From contig CP136061.1 in assembly GCA_032622095.1 (NCBI GenBank), positions 22,076,991 to 22,140,990 on the forward strand: DNA of 64,000 nucleotides. Direction: 5' to 3'. Under the pieces are notes generated by a model, which searched no databases, was not told where the DNA came from, and saw nothing but the letters and a program-made list of their open reading frames with translations. Shown one piece after another: positions 33,677-44,382 of this stretch (the first letter of the stretch is position 1; each line of letters begins with the position of its first letter). Made by a program: the position numbers and the translations under genes. Source of the DNA: Siphonodentalium dalli. Its lineage: Eukaryota > Mollusca > Scaphopoda > Gadilida > Siphonodentaliidae.

Positions 33677-33870
33677 ATCGAACCCATTGGCCGCATTTGG
33701 TGGGCTTTCTGGACTATCGACAGGGACTCCAAGTCGGATACTCGGGACGACGGTTGGCGTACCCTGGGACAGTCAAATGAGGAAATAGGATCCAAGTTGC
33801 ATGGCTTTTGTTCGCATTTGGATAGCAACTTGCCCTGTGATGCCGGTCAATTTGTACCCTGCCCTAACGT

Positions 33871-33940
33871 CGTCAGAGCTGGGTGGTTATGCCATCGGAC
33901 TGCACACTTGGCGACCTGGGTTCGACCATCCTGAGAGGTA
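33871..33940 (+). pseudogene. tRNA-like sequence, Cys-type anticodon loop, degenerate
   Basis: Read as a tRNA: D-arm-like 'gagctgggtggttatgcc', anticodon loop 'ctgcaca', and T-arm-like 'gggttcgaccatcc', with a weak B box. The anticodon stem pairs poorly, so it is not a functional tRNA. The inverse is at 54502-54572 in copy 2. It may be a relic of a tRNA-derived SINE. Confidence 0.35.
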
Positions 33941-36219
33941 TTCAACCATTTTACTGTTCTCGGTTTGGGATGTGTTCAACTTCTTGCTTTATAAGTTGTT
34001 GCTTCTTTCCATGTTCCATCCAGCTCTTTCGTGGTCACGGGATTTGCTGGAGAATGTCTATTGTCATTCATATCACTAGATTAGTATATGACTCTCGCCC
34101 TTTCATTTTCCTGACTTTTAAGACGTGTTCTGGACTGGTTCGGGTGCTCGAAAGGGTAAATATTTACATCTCGATTTGGGACGCAAGAATCAGAGATAAA
34201 CAAGCATACATGCTTTATCTCCGACCTCGCTGTGTTTCCGTAATAGATACGAATGACATTGGGTGCGTTGGAACTGTGGATTAACTGAGTCGGATTAATT
34301 CTTCGTTTCTGTTTGCTCATCCGTTTCATCTCACTTTAATAAGGACACCACCTACAGGTATGGTTGCCCAATAACCAGATATAGGGTTTATCCTCTCAAT
34401 ATGGTTGTATATTTTAGGTGGGTGCATTTGCATATCTTTTGTCTTCAGGTTGCTTTCAGATCTAACTCAACATGGATTTCACTTTTGTTGTCCAGTCATA
34501 CATAGATGAGTCCATTATCCATGGTTCGACATATGCTCAATTTCAGAACGCTGTTGACATGAGGTCTAGTTCAGCACCCCACTCGGGCTTAATGGGCAAC
34601 ACGGCGTATTAGCGTGGAAAAGAAGAGCGAAATGGCTTCTGTGATATCGGCCTTTGCGTCTAATAAGTCATTCTTCTTATGGGCTCGGTTGTCGGTACAT
34701 AATGGTTTTGTTTTCCCTGATAGTGCTTGATTCGCCTAGTGCTCATTTAATATACTAAGCCAGGTCCTTTGCTGACCTCAGCGATTGCCAATGCAGGATA
34801 ATGTTGCACCTATGGGGCAGCATATGAATCGTGTTGGGCACACTTCATAAAGCCGGATGAAGATTCTTGCCAGATGCTTCTCCTCGTGCGAGATTCACTA
34901 GCATTGGGTGTCGGATGCCAGATCATATGATCCGCCCTCTCGATTCGCACTTCGGGCGATGGTTGTCTCCGGAACAGGGTCCCATTGGAGGGGCACCCCA
35001 TCCTTACCAGAAGGGATACCTTGCGCCATCGACTTGTCGGGGACCAGTCAGCAGAGCTCGAACAGTTGGGGCGCGGTGGCCCTTGGTCTGCTTTTCATTA
35101 CCTACCTGCTGTCGGTTTCCGCTGGTTTTGGGCTTGTGCCACAATCCTGATGCATCGTTAGTACAATTTTTGTTTTTGTGGATTTCCACCTTAATGACAT
35201 TGGAATTTCGGTTCCTGGCTGCCTTTCTGTCATGGATTCAGTAGCCTGTGATTGGTCAGTTGGGTTTAACTGTGTTGGTGGGCATTTCCACATTTGGGAA
35301 TGTCATCAGGGGAAAATGCCATGGCTTATTGCATCTTAGTCGGTGATATCTCGAACTCCAGGCTTCAAACTAAGTTTTCTGCTGTGAAACTCCAATTCTG
35401 AGCCCTGTTCTTCATACGGCCTGAGCCTTGCAACGTATGTCCGTGTAATACCCATTCGCTTCCCGGTCAGACTATTGGTCAATGATACCTCCTCCTTATC
35501 GACAATGGCATGTCTCCAATTAGTTGGTGTCAGGCCCTTTTTTGGGAGCTTGCAGCTGTTTTTTCATCGGGCTCTCATCGTGTACTGGGACACGGCCCAA
35601 CCCACTCAAGATTTGGTTCGGGGGTTGGTTCTATTGTTTTTAAGGGGGGTCTTCTTTATAACTTGCGGCTTTTGCTGCCTGGGTTAGCCTGTTAGGTGCG
35701 TTATTAGTATTCAGCCATCCCTGGGTTTATAATACCCGGCTGGGGATTTCTTGGATGCTTGGATGCTTCTCCCCTTTCGGGCGGGGGGGGGGGGGGGGGG
35801 GGGGGTGTTACCCGTACCTTTCCCGGCAAGTACTCGGCTGATACATTATTAGCCCTAAGTTCCGATGCGAATGTCGTCTCCGTCTCCATGTCTTCTGAAG
35901 CTATTTACTTTACTTGCAGGGGTCTTAAACTCTTAAGTGGCCACTTTTTGTTCGTTTGAGCTTGCTGACAGGTATTAGTTTTAGGATGTAATATTACATT
36001 GGCTTATGGTCCTATTGTGCATGTGTATATATATATGTATATACATATATATCTGTGCATGTATATGTATATATTGTAGGTTATCAGGTCAATCCAGTTC
36101 TTTGATTCAGATGCATAGCGGTGTTTTTGTTTCCTCGTGGCCTCCACCTGTCTGCACCTGTTAGAAAATTCTATTCTTTACCATATAGTTCAGTGGGCAA
36201 GATACCTTTGACGGAGATA

Positions 36220-36535
36220 CAATATTTTCCAAAATAAGTAAAATATATATCTCCTAGAAGTATCTTGCCCACTGAACGCTGAGCTCCCTCCCAGGGTTTC
36301 GCACCCACCCCGCTCACGAGGAATGTCCTACTGGGGATAAAAAATATGGCGAATACTTCACTACGTGTCAGAAATCACGTGATTACACGTCTCATGAACA
36401 TGACACCATAGAATTTTCGTGCCGTTTTTTCAACTCTGAGAGTTAACCCCTCCTACTTGGGATAATATACCATATAGTTCAGTGGGCAAGATACTTCTAG
36501 GAGATATATATTTTACTTATTTTTGGAAAATATTG
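36220..36535. mobile_element. Small palindromic derivative next to large element, copy 1
   Basis: Arms begin CAATATTTTCCAAAATAAG and end in the complement with TTTTGGAAAATATTG, continuing through 'atatctcctagaagtatc' and 'ttgcccactgaac'. The interior repeats the terminal ~170 bp of the large element ('ggagttaacccctcctac' region, 'gatttctgacacgtagtg'). It therefore looks like a deletion derivative of the large element, abutting it. Confidence 0.8.
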
Positions 36536-36556
36536 TGTTTGGTCGATTGATTTTAA

Positions 36557-36759
36557 CCCTTTGATGACGGGAGCTGTGTTGGTGCAGCATTAAAGAACTG
36601 GTGCCACTGCATTCTCTGATATATGCCAGTCTCCCTATATATGAGAATGCACTGGCTTACAAGGTCAAGATAAATATTGTTAGGCCAATGCATTCTCTTA
36701 TATATGTGAGGCTCCCTATGCCAGACTCGCATATATTAGAGAATGGATTGGCACAGGGT
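36557..36759. mobile_element. Family B MITE, right end missing
   Basis: TTAA at 36553-36556, left end CCCTTTGATGACGGGAGC, two hairpins; breaks off after 'ggcacagggt'. Confidence 0.75.
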
Positions 36760-37011
36760 TTACATTGTGTGACGTCAACGGGATGCGTATGGAACATGTG
36801 GATCACAAGAATTTGTAAATATGGCACAGAAGGAACACAAATAAAAACAAGGAAGAACATTTCATGATGTATGGTTTATTCTGGAATGATAGTTCTGTTT
36901 CAGAAACATAGTTTTTTGCTTGCTTAACCTCTTGGCTGTTATATGTCAGCACTCAGTATGGATGTAAAATGTCCTGCTGTGTGCTGTACATCAGTACTGA
37001 GTATGGACCTA
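36760..37011. other. Intergenic, nothing recognised
   Basis: Two copies of 'atcagtactgagtatgga' / 'gtcagcactcagtatgga' at about 36945 and 36990. Confidence 0.4.
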
Positions 37012-37189
37012 TAGTAATGCCCTAAATAATCGACTCCTTAACCACAGAATTATGGGTAACTTTTCAGGATTTAGTCAGAAATATGGCTTGTTGCCATTCA
37101 TCGGAAAGCTCTCATTTCTGACTAAATCCTGAAAAATTACCCATAATTCTGCTGTGGTTAAGGAGTTGATTATTTAGAGCATTACTGTA
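37012..37189. mobile_element. PAL-A palindrome, copy 3, centre shortened
   Basis: 'tagtaatgccctaaataatc' to 'gattatttagagcattactg'. The arm-variable site is A/T. About 40 bp of the right arm next to the centre is deleted, and the left arm has lost 'gc' of 'acagcagaatt'. Confidence 0.88.
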
Positions 37190-37371
37190 CTTCAGCATAC
37201 TGTGGGATGCTATTTATTCATAACCGGAACTAAGAAATAAGTACATATGAATAATTTTATCTCGATGTTTGAAACAGTGTATGATGTTCCAGTATTGTGA
37301 ACGATAAAAGCCATTCTAAGGAGTCAGTGTTCAGGTTATTTTTCGATATTCCCGTTTTATTTTTCCACTAG

Positions 37372-37453
37372 AAATTATCCAGAACATCAAACAGCCCCGC
37401 ACACATTCAGCAGTGAAGAAGTTAAGGGGATTCCGGGAAGGTCAAGTGATTAA
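37372..37453 (+). CDS. Possible terminal exon of an unknown gene
   Basis: Acceptor-like 'ttttatttttccactag' precedes a 26-codon frame ending at TAA 37451-37453, containing NYPEHQTAPHTFSSEEVKGI. An AATAAA follows at about 37590. The composition looks protein-like, but I found no partner exon and recognise no family, so this may be chance. Confidence 0.25.
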
Positions 37454-38447
37454 TTTTGAATGAAGATTTTCATACAAATCTCAGAGGAAATGTTACTGAG
37501 TGGCTAATATTTTTTGGGTAAGACCTGATGCATTATATTTGTTGATAAGACCTGTTGCATTCTGGGTAAGAACTGATGCATTATTGAAATCAATAAATAT
37601 TTATCTGGCAGATGGGCTTGGAGAATGTTGTTATTATTGAAATTTTACATCATTCAAAAGTAGGTCCAAAATTGTAATTTCAGAAACAGATTATCGTAAT
37701 TAAATTCAGTGTGATAATTGATTTACTCATCTGCCAGTTAATTAGTATTTATAGCCAAAAGATTTCAACTTTGATTAAATAATAACTCCGGTGCCTGGCC
37801 GTGATATTGACACACATGATCGCCGGTATAAAAATCTTCCGATATTATAAATATAAATTGTTTATATAAACATGATATTTACACAGATATGGATCATTTG
37901 AAATCCAAATTACGGCAATAAAATTTTGAAAAAGGGATAAAATAGGGCGATAAATAAAATATTCAATCTATACAGATCTACAGGCTTTATACGCTCTGAA
38001 AAAATGTGCAAAAGTCATAGTTATTTTCCAGAAGTGACACAAACGCTTATTTTTACCAGATCAGGACTAGACTAAAAGGTGAAATTCGCAAATTGAATCT
38101 TGAATCGAATATATATACTGGGGTTGCCTATTACCAGTGGTATTAACTTTGACTACAGATTTGACACATAAATTTGCATTTTCTTTTATCTTCTGTCTTT
38201 AATAGTACTATGAACAGTGATTATTCTTGTACACTAGAACTTGTTTTCCGATTTGATTGTCTGCTCTTTCTATTAATAACACATGTAGGTCACCCACCCG
38301 CAAGGTCACCTGAAAAGTGGGACCCGATTTTCTAAATGATATGACTTGAATAAGTCTGGCATACAAGGTTCGTATATACTATATATTTATCATTTATTTT
38401 AATACCTGGAACTAGACAGGGATGTAACAAAATCGAGCATAATTTAA
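37454..38447. other. Intergenic, nothing recognised
   Basis: Three loose copies of 'aagacctgatgcatt' at 37522-37575. Otherwise AT-rich without structure. Confidence 0.4.
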
Positions 38448-38684
38448 CCCTTGCATGATGGGAGCAGCTTTGAAGACCATGTGCCAGTGCATTCTCTTAT
38501 ATATGCGAGTCTCCCATATATAAGAGAATGCACTGGTTTACAAGGTCAATAATGTAAACATTGTTAGGCCAATGCATTCTCTCATATATGCGAGGTGCCC
38601 TATGGGTGACTAGCTAGCATATATAAGAGAATGCATTGTCACAGGGTTTTCAAAAAATTTCAGGAAGCTGCTGTCATGAAATGG
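38448..38684. mobile_element. Family B TTAA MITE, complete
   Basis: TTAA at 38444-38447 and 38685-38688; ends CCCTTGCATGATGGGAGC and GCTGCTGTCATGAAATGG. The left hairpin is shortened and the right hairpin is intact. Confidence 0.85.
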
Positions 38685-38747
38685 TTAAGTAATAGATTGG
38701 AACAAGAAATCTCTTTAGAAAGTTCCTCTTGATTCCTTGATCCTTCC

Positions 38748-38898
38748 CAAGCCTTGAAGTAGTGTGTCTGTCATTTGCAGAATGAGGTCCCCAGAGGGTG
38801 AATTTAGTGATGCTACCCCGCATAGCGGGCTAGCATCACCAAATTCACCCTCTGGGGACCTCATTCTGCAAATGACAGACACCCTATTTCAAGGCTTG
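38748..38898. mobile_element. Family C element, minimal hairpin form, 151 bp
   Basis: CAAGCCTTGAAGTAG .. CTATTTCAAGGCTTG. The whole element is a single imperfect hairpin closing on 'ccccgcatagcgggc'. Flanks do not show a clear 8-bp duplication. Confidence 0.85.
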
Positions 38899-38900
38899 AA

Positions 38901-39132
38901 TTCCTTCCATGAATGGAGCTTCATAAAATTTAGCAAAAACCATGTGCCAATGCATTCTCTTATATGCGAGTCTGCCATAGGGAGCTTCGCAGAGAATACA
39001 TTGGCCTAACAATATTTACCTTTACCTTGTAAGCCAGTGCATTCTCTTATATATGCAAGACTCCCTATTAGAGACTTGCATATATAATAGAATGCACTGG
39101 CACATCTTTAATGCTGCACCAGCATGAAAGGG
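38901..39132. mobile_element. Family B MITE
   Basis: Left end 'ccttccatgaatggagc' (TTAA lost) and right end CAGCATGAAAGGG followed by TTAA 39133-39136. Two diverged hairpins. It directly abuts the family-C element on its left. Confidence 0.75.
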
Positions 39133-39136
39133 TTAA

Positions 39137-39385
39137 AAACAAATAAATTAGCTTCATACTAACATGTTATATTTAAGTTACTATATATTAAGAAAACATG
39201 CATGCCATTGGAACATGTGGAAATTCTCATAAAAATAAAGAACTGTAGGAGTAATATCTATATACATATTGAGCACCGTCTTGTAGAGAGCATCAGCAAC
39301 TACCTATTTTGGAAAAGAAAGGGTAAATGCACAGAATATTCGTTAAAGGGACTCAGTGCATGTGCAAATGTGAATAGTCATGAAA
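39137..39385. other. Intergenic, nothing recognised
   Basis: AT-rich. Confidence 0.4.
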
Positions 39386-39793
39386 TAGTATGTCTGTCAT
39401 TTGCAGATTTAAGGTCCCCAGAGGGTGAATATAGTGATTCTATCCCGCACAGTGGGCTAGCATCACCAAATTCACCCTCTGGGGACCTCATTCTGCTTTG
39501 ACCTCATCTTTTGGGAAGTATCTATATATAATTTCAAAATAACAGTGTTTTCAGTTATTTATGTACAATTTCTATATCCCCTTTAAATTTGCAGCAGATA
39601 AAATTCATAATCGAGGTGACTAATGGGTGAACATCAACTTCAACTGGGGAACTTCAATTTGATCCATAGCAGTTGAGGCCTAAGCAGAATGAGGTTCCCA
39701 GAGGGTGAATTTGGAGACACTAGCCCAATATGCGGGATAGCGTCAATAAATTCACCCGCTGGGGACCGCATTCTGCAAATGACAGACACTATT
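39386..39793. mobile_element. Family C element, long form with damaged left end
   Basis: Right end 'caaatgacagacactatttg' + CAGGCTTG followed by GTCATGAG. The left side starts at 'gtcatga-aatagtatgtctg' with CAAGCCTG deleted, so the original target was probably GTCATGA. Two 'gaggt-cccagagggtga' hairpins joined by the 'gtctcccatag'-type linker. Confidence 0.8.
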
Positions 39794-40295
39794 TGCAGGC
39801 TTGGTCATGAGTATCTATAAAACAACTATCATCAACAAGTACAGTAGAAATAGATCAACTTTGTTCTTATTTTCATTATGAAATCATCCAATAAGGATAT
39901 TTTGCATGTTAAAACCATTGTTTATATGTAAACATTACTGTTACAGCTACATCACTGATGTAGTCCAATAGTCAAATCAAATACCAAAGTTCATTCAAAA
40001 CCAGTATTCATTGGAACATGCTAAACATTGAACACTATTCTGAAAAACAGATTTAGACTAAAATATTTGAATAACTGCCGAGATCAGCGATGTTTGTTGA
40101 CAAATTCCTGTTACAGTAGTGTTTACAAAATAATGCGAAATATCGTTATTAGAGACTTATTTATAGTGAAAATAAGAATGACCTGATGTATTTTCTCACA
40201 CTCTTCTCGGTGGTGACAGATTTATAAACATTTATGATTTCTCACATCTATCGACTGTGAAGGCCTGGAGTCCCTTTAAATATTCATATTGGTAA
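39794..40295. other. Intergenic, nothing recognised
   Basis: AT-rich. Confidence 0.4.
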
Positions 40296-41048
40296 ATTTA
40301 TAACTCAAGTTACGCCAATGGGTCATTGTCACAAGCATCGGTCACATTCGTAGCCAGCTTTTCAAATCGATCAGAAACATAGCCAGCTTTTCATAGGTCA
40401 TCACATTTGTAGCTAGCTTTTAAAATTCCATCTATTTATGATGCAATATTTGACGTCATCGTATGAGAACGCTACTAAAATGGCGACGTCATGCTCCAAA
40501 ACTGGGTTCATTTATTAAGTTATTTGGATAGAACTCAAGAAATTTCATGATATTGGTCAAAAAACCTTAGGTACAGTAATGCTCTAATTAATCGACCTCT
40601 TAACCAAAGCAGAATTATGGGTAACTTTTCAGGATTTAGTCGGAAATATGGCTTGTTGCCATTCATCGGAAAGCTCTCCCCGAGAGCTTTCCGATGAATG
40701 GCAACAAGCCATATTTCCGACTAAATCCTGAAAAGTTACCCATAATTCTGCTTTGGTTAAGAGGTCGATTAATTAGAGCATTACTGTATATAACTGATTA
40801 ACTAATATTTAACTTATTTCTGAAGTCCCTTATCAATTTAAGTTGCATGTTTTTCATTCATCTACTTTAGAATGTGATTAGCCAAGCAATTAGTCTCGTT
40901 CATTAGACCCACATGATATGAAAATGATCGTCCTTGAAAAGCTGACTACATTTGTGATTGATTTGAAAAGCTGGCTACTATTGTTATCATGTGACAATGA
41001 CCCTATCGGCCCAAGTTACATGTGATTTACATTTACTCAAGTTACGCC
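40296..41048. mobile_element. TIR element invaded by a PAL-A palindrome
   Basis: Left arm 'ccaatgggtcattgtcacaa' with 'gtagccagcttttcaaatcg' and right arm 'ttgaaaagctggctact' with 'tgtgacaatgaccctatcgg' are inverted repeats. The phrase 'actcaagttacgcc' flanks both sides as a direct repeat. The centre contains the PAL-A copy at 40572-40788. Confidence 0.75.
40572..40788. mobile_element. PAL-A palindrome, full length, copy 4
   Basis: Carries four copy-specific differences matched on both arms: 'gctct'/'agagc', 'taattaatc'/'gattaatta', 'cctctt'/'aagagg' and 'ccaaagc'/'gctttgg'. TA at both edges. Confidence 0.93.
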
Positions 41049-41228
41049 CGAGAAATGAAAGTTGTCCAAAGATAGAGGATAAGATGATACTTATTATAGT
41101 GTCTCGAAATGTCTTGATGGACGCCAACAAATTTATTGCCTCGTTACCCCTTGCTTTTCTGTTGTTAGCAGATGATACTCTCTATTCTCTGCATTAAAAA
41201 AATAAATATCTTTAATGATATCTCACAG
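41049..41228. other. Intergenic, nothing recognised
   Basis: A 68-residue + strand frame (40991-41197) overlaps the end of the TIR element and is not taken as a gene. Confidence 0.4.
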
Positions 41229-42128
41229 ACTTAACATTGAAGTTATCTGAGTATTCTCATGACTTATTACACAAACAGACTTAACATTGAAGTTATCCGA
41301 ATATCCTCATGACTTTATATACAAACATCATCTCATATAGTTAAAGGCATGGGCGGCGTTCGTTGCAGAAATATTCATATTTGTTCAAATCACCATCAAC
41401 AGAAGGAATATTAAAATATATATAGTCTTGCTCATATGCCAAACATAATCAGCATGTAAATAGTATATTTTCGTCAAGACCTACGATGGTGTACGTAAAC
41501 AAGAACCTGCTTGTGTTACAGAAGTTTTGCTTCTGTTTATATAACACAGCGTAATTCTATTGGTTAATCACACACAAATGATATAAACACTCTTTATTAT
41601 TTCCATATCAGGAAAACAGTAACAAATGACGCTCTTTATGTTTACCATATCCGGATCTAAACAAAAGCCAGGTTTTGTAACGTTCTTTTGCTTTTGTTCA
41701 CATAACAAAGGAAAAACATTTGACAATAACATACTGTTTATGCCATATTTCTTATTGGTATAAGAACAAAGTCTGTCTATATTTTACTATTCTTTCTGTT
41801 TATGACGGTTTTTGATGGAGCTGAATATTTTAACAGCATACCCACCGCCAACGCCACCTGTATCTTTAACATGGAAGTATTAAATATCTTTATAATGATA
41901 TCTCAGACTTAACATGGATGTTATCTGAGTATCCTCATGACTTTATATACAAACATCATCTCATATAGTTAACATATAGTTAACATGGAAGTATTAAATA
42001 TCTTTACTGATATCTCAGACTTAACATGGAACTTATCCGAGTATCATCATGACTTATTACACAAACAGACTTAACATGGAAGTTATCTGAGTATCCTCAT
42101 GACTCTATTTACAAACATCATCTCATAT
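41229..42128. repeat. Five dispersed copies of a ~60-bp sequence around a TTAA element
   Basis: 'acttaacat(t/g)gaa' + 'gttatctgagtatcctcatg' + 'actttatatacaaacatcat' recurs at about 41229, 41279, 41907, 42019 and 42069. A TTAA element (41345-41865) separates the second and third copies. Confidence 0.8.
41345..41865. mobile_element. TTAA-flanked TIR element, 521 bp
   Basis: TTAA at 41341-41344 and 41866-41869. Imperfect termini AGGCATGGGCGGCGTT and AACGCCACCTGTATCT. Contains two 'gacgctctttatgtttacc' / 'cactctttattatttcc' like blocks. No transposase. Confidence 0.7.
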
Positions 42129-42170
42129 CGTTTGATCTTTGTACTGAATGTCATAGTCCAAGTCTGCTCA

Positions 42171-42387
42171 TACAGTAATGCCCTAATTAATCGACTCCAT
42201 AACCACAGCAGAATTATGGGTAATTTTTAAGGATTTAGTCGGAAATATGGCTTGTTGCCATTCATCGGAAAGCTCTCCCCGAGAGCTTTCCGATGAATGG
42301 AAACAAGCCATATTTCCGACTAAATCCTGAAAAATTACCCATAATTCTGCTGTGGTTATGGAGTCGATTAATTAGGGCATTACTGTA
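42171..42387. mobile_element. PAL-A palindrome, full length, copy 5
   Basis: Copy-specific changes matched on both arms: 'taattaatc'/'gattaatta', 'ccataacc'/'ggttatgg', 'taattttt'/'aaaaatta'. TA at both edges. Followed by a fragment related to the hairpin repeat at 10482-10600. Confidence 0.93.
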
Positions 42388-42420
42388 CGTAAACCAGATA
42401 TTGGTAGAGCGAGATGCTGG

Positions 42421-43008
42421 TTTGCATCCTGAGACCGCCTCCATATAACTCTTATGATGGTCTTTACAGACAGACCTGGTGGCGGGATTAGTCATCTATT
42501 TTACCCAACAAATCAATACATGATGCTATATATATCGGAAAGAGTAATACCTTATGGTGATAATTCATTAGAACTAAAATTGATTGTTTTTACATTTAAA
42601 CAGAAAGCCGAAGTGTTCTGAAGAAAGAAAACAAGATCAGAGTTTGTTTTGGCCGAGAAAAATTTCGGCTTGGTGAACACAAACAAGATGGCGGTGCCCA
42701 TGTTTAATCAAATGTTGGTTGTGATAATAATGTTTTAAACTATCAGAGCATGTGAATTTCGGAAATTTATTTAAAATTTAGATTTAGTCTCATTTAGATC
42801 TTTACTATTTACTATATTTATTTATTGGCAACCATATGATAAACGAAATTCTGTTCTTGACCACTCAAGAAAGCAGATAAGATTACATGCAATGAGACAT
42901 AAACTTGACTGGAACCCAGTCATGTTTGTTGTATAAATTTAAAACAATTGGGTAAATATTTGTAGCAATAAAGGCAAGTAAAAGGTTTGTTAATTGACTG
43001 GTTGAATG
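42421..43008. other. Intergenic, nothing firmly recognised
   Basis: A short exon-like frame after 'acatttaaacag' (42605-42702) is discussed under rejected items. Confidence 0.4.
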
Positions 43009-43294
43009 TTTAGAGGGGTACATTTATGGGACCATCTCCTTTTATACTTAACAATGAATGAATTTGAGCCATATTAGTGAAACATACACTCATGTGCTCT
43101 ATGAATGATACAAACAACATGGTAATTATAATGAAAATGAATAAATGGCTCAAGTCATAAACTCATTTTCATTATAATTACCATGTTGTATGTATCATTT
43201 ATAGAGCAGATGAGTGTATTTTGCACTAATCCATGTGTTGAGTATATTAGGAGATGGTCCCATAAATGGCCGGATTTAGTGTACAGTGCCCCTT
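43009..43294. mobile_element. Family E MITE
   Basis: Left end 'agaggggtac' (original AGGGGCACTGTACAC), right end GTGTACAGTGCCCCT followed by TTAA. Arms 'catttatgggaccatctcct' and its complement, and 'aacatggtaattataatga' and its complement, make a long imperfect palindrome. Confidence 0.85.
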
Positions 43295-43437
43295 TAATAC
43301 AACTTAATTTAAAATTAACACTTGAATCAATATTCAATAATGTTGATCGACATCTATGCTCTCTTTATACCTCCATGGTTTTTGACAATTTAAGCAAGGT
43401 TTGAGTTCAGCTGAATTGGTAAAGTTGATATGGTTAA
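43295..43437. other. Intergenic, nothing recognised
   Basis: AT-rich spacer between two MITEs. Confidence 0.4.
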
Positions 43438-43637
43438 CCATTCCATGACTGCAGGAGCTTCCAGAAATTTAGCGAAAACCATGTGCCAATGCATTCTCTT
43501 ATATATGCGAGTCTCCCATATGTAGCCTTGCAAAAAAGAGAATACATTGGCCTAACAATATTTACCTTGACTCCTTATGGGAGACTTGCACTGGCACATG
43601 ATCTTTAATGATGAGTGCAGCTCCCGTCATGAAATGG
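43438..43637. mobile_element. Family B TTAA MITE
   Basis: TTAA at 43434-43437 and 43638-43641; ends CCATTCCATGACTGCAGG and GCTCCCGTCATGAAATGG. The left hairpin is partly deleted ('agccttgcaaaaaagag') and the right hairpin is mostly lost. Confidence 0.8.
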
Positions 43638-43641
43638 TTAA

Positions 43642-44075
43642 ATAGTTTAGGGTAAAAGGATTCCAAATCTCATCTGTTACTAGTAAACAGTCCAGAATTG
43701 AATGTTTTTAAACTCTTATTCTGCCCTAATTTTTTTAAATGAAGTCTAAAAAATGTCATATAAGATTACAGATGTTCAATAGCATTTATGTTGTCAGGTC
43801 TGTTATGGGTTTGTTCTTTCTCCGAATAAATTCTGGCAATATTCTCTGATTTAACTGAATAAGATACATATAAAACTTCAAGCTTTTAATGAGATTTGGA
43901 AATCTTTGGACTCTGATCTATGTTTCATATATCCTGGGTATCCGCAACCAAACTATGATAACTAGACCGATTCAGCCCCAATTAAAAGATTTGTTTTTAA
44001 ATGTATGGCATTAAAATCTAGTGTTAGAGTCAACACTCTTTAAAATCTACAATAGAATGATTAAAAGTTTAAAGG
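43642..44075. other. Intergenic, nothing recognised
   Basis: AT-rich, no structure seen. Confidence 0.4.
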
Positions 44076-44124
44076 AATTCTGTAATACATATATTCTACA
44101 ACATCTAGAATGATAAAAGTTTAA

Positions 44125-44382
44125 AGGGCGACTGCACACTACATCCAGCCTTTTATGGGACCATCTCCTTTTATATTCAACAGAATATATGTAATAAATG
44201 AATGAATTTGAGCCATGGTTAGTATACTCTTGTGTGCTCCATGAACGATGTTAACAACATGGTAATTATAATGAAAACAATTTCATTATAATTACCATGT
44301 TGTTTGCATTGTTCATATAATCTGTTGAGTATAAAATATGGTCCCATAAATGGCCAGATTTTAGTGTACAGCGCCCCTTTAA
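44125..44382. mobile_element. Family E MITE in a tandem duplication
   Basis: Flanked by TTTAAA on both sides; ends GGGCGACTGCACAC and GTGTACAGCGCCCC. The flank is a ~53-bp tandem duplication ('taatacatatattctaca' at 44082 and 44393), and the element sits at the TTTAAA of the second copy. Confidence 0.85.

Larger units (their letters stand above)
31457..36219 (+). mobile_element. Large unclassified TIR element, copy 1 (4.76 kb)
   Basis: Ends TATCTCCGTCAAAGGTATC and GATACCTTTGACGGAGATA followed inward by 'ttgcccactgaactatat'. The interior (about 31650-36170) is near-identical, inverted, to 52640-56900. Small frames up to about 130 residues are found in both copies but show no reverse transcriptase, integrase, transposase or tyrosine recombinase that I recognise. 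The interior is more GC-rich than its surroundings. It has three diverged ~85-bp sub-repeats, a tRNA-like stretch, a 23-nt G run (35783-35805) and a (TA/GT) microsatellite (36025-36075). This copy lacks about 110 bp present near 55695-55805 of copy 2. Confidence 0.82.

Noticed and set aside
33871-33940. Functional tRNA-Cys
   Set aside because: Anticodon stem pairs poorly, the B box is off consensus and no acceptor stem forms; kept only as a degenerate tRNA-like sequence.
32559-35959. Frames of 60-130 codons inside the large element, conserved in the inverted copy
   Set aside because: Conservation reflects recent duplication at the DNA level. Several frames overlap on both strands, and none shows transposase, integrase, reverse-transcriptase or recombinase motifs.
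42605-42702. Exon-like frame after 'acatttaaacag' (ESRSVLKKENKIRVCFGREK and onward to a stop)
   Set aside because: Single short frame with no partner exon and no recognised family.
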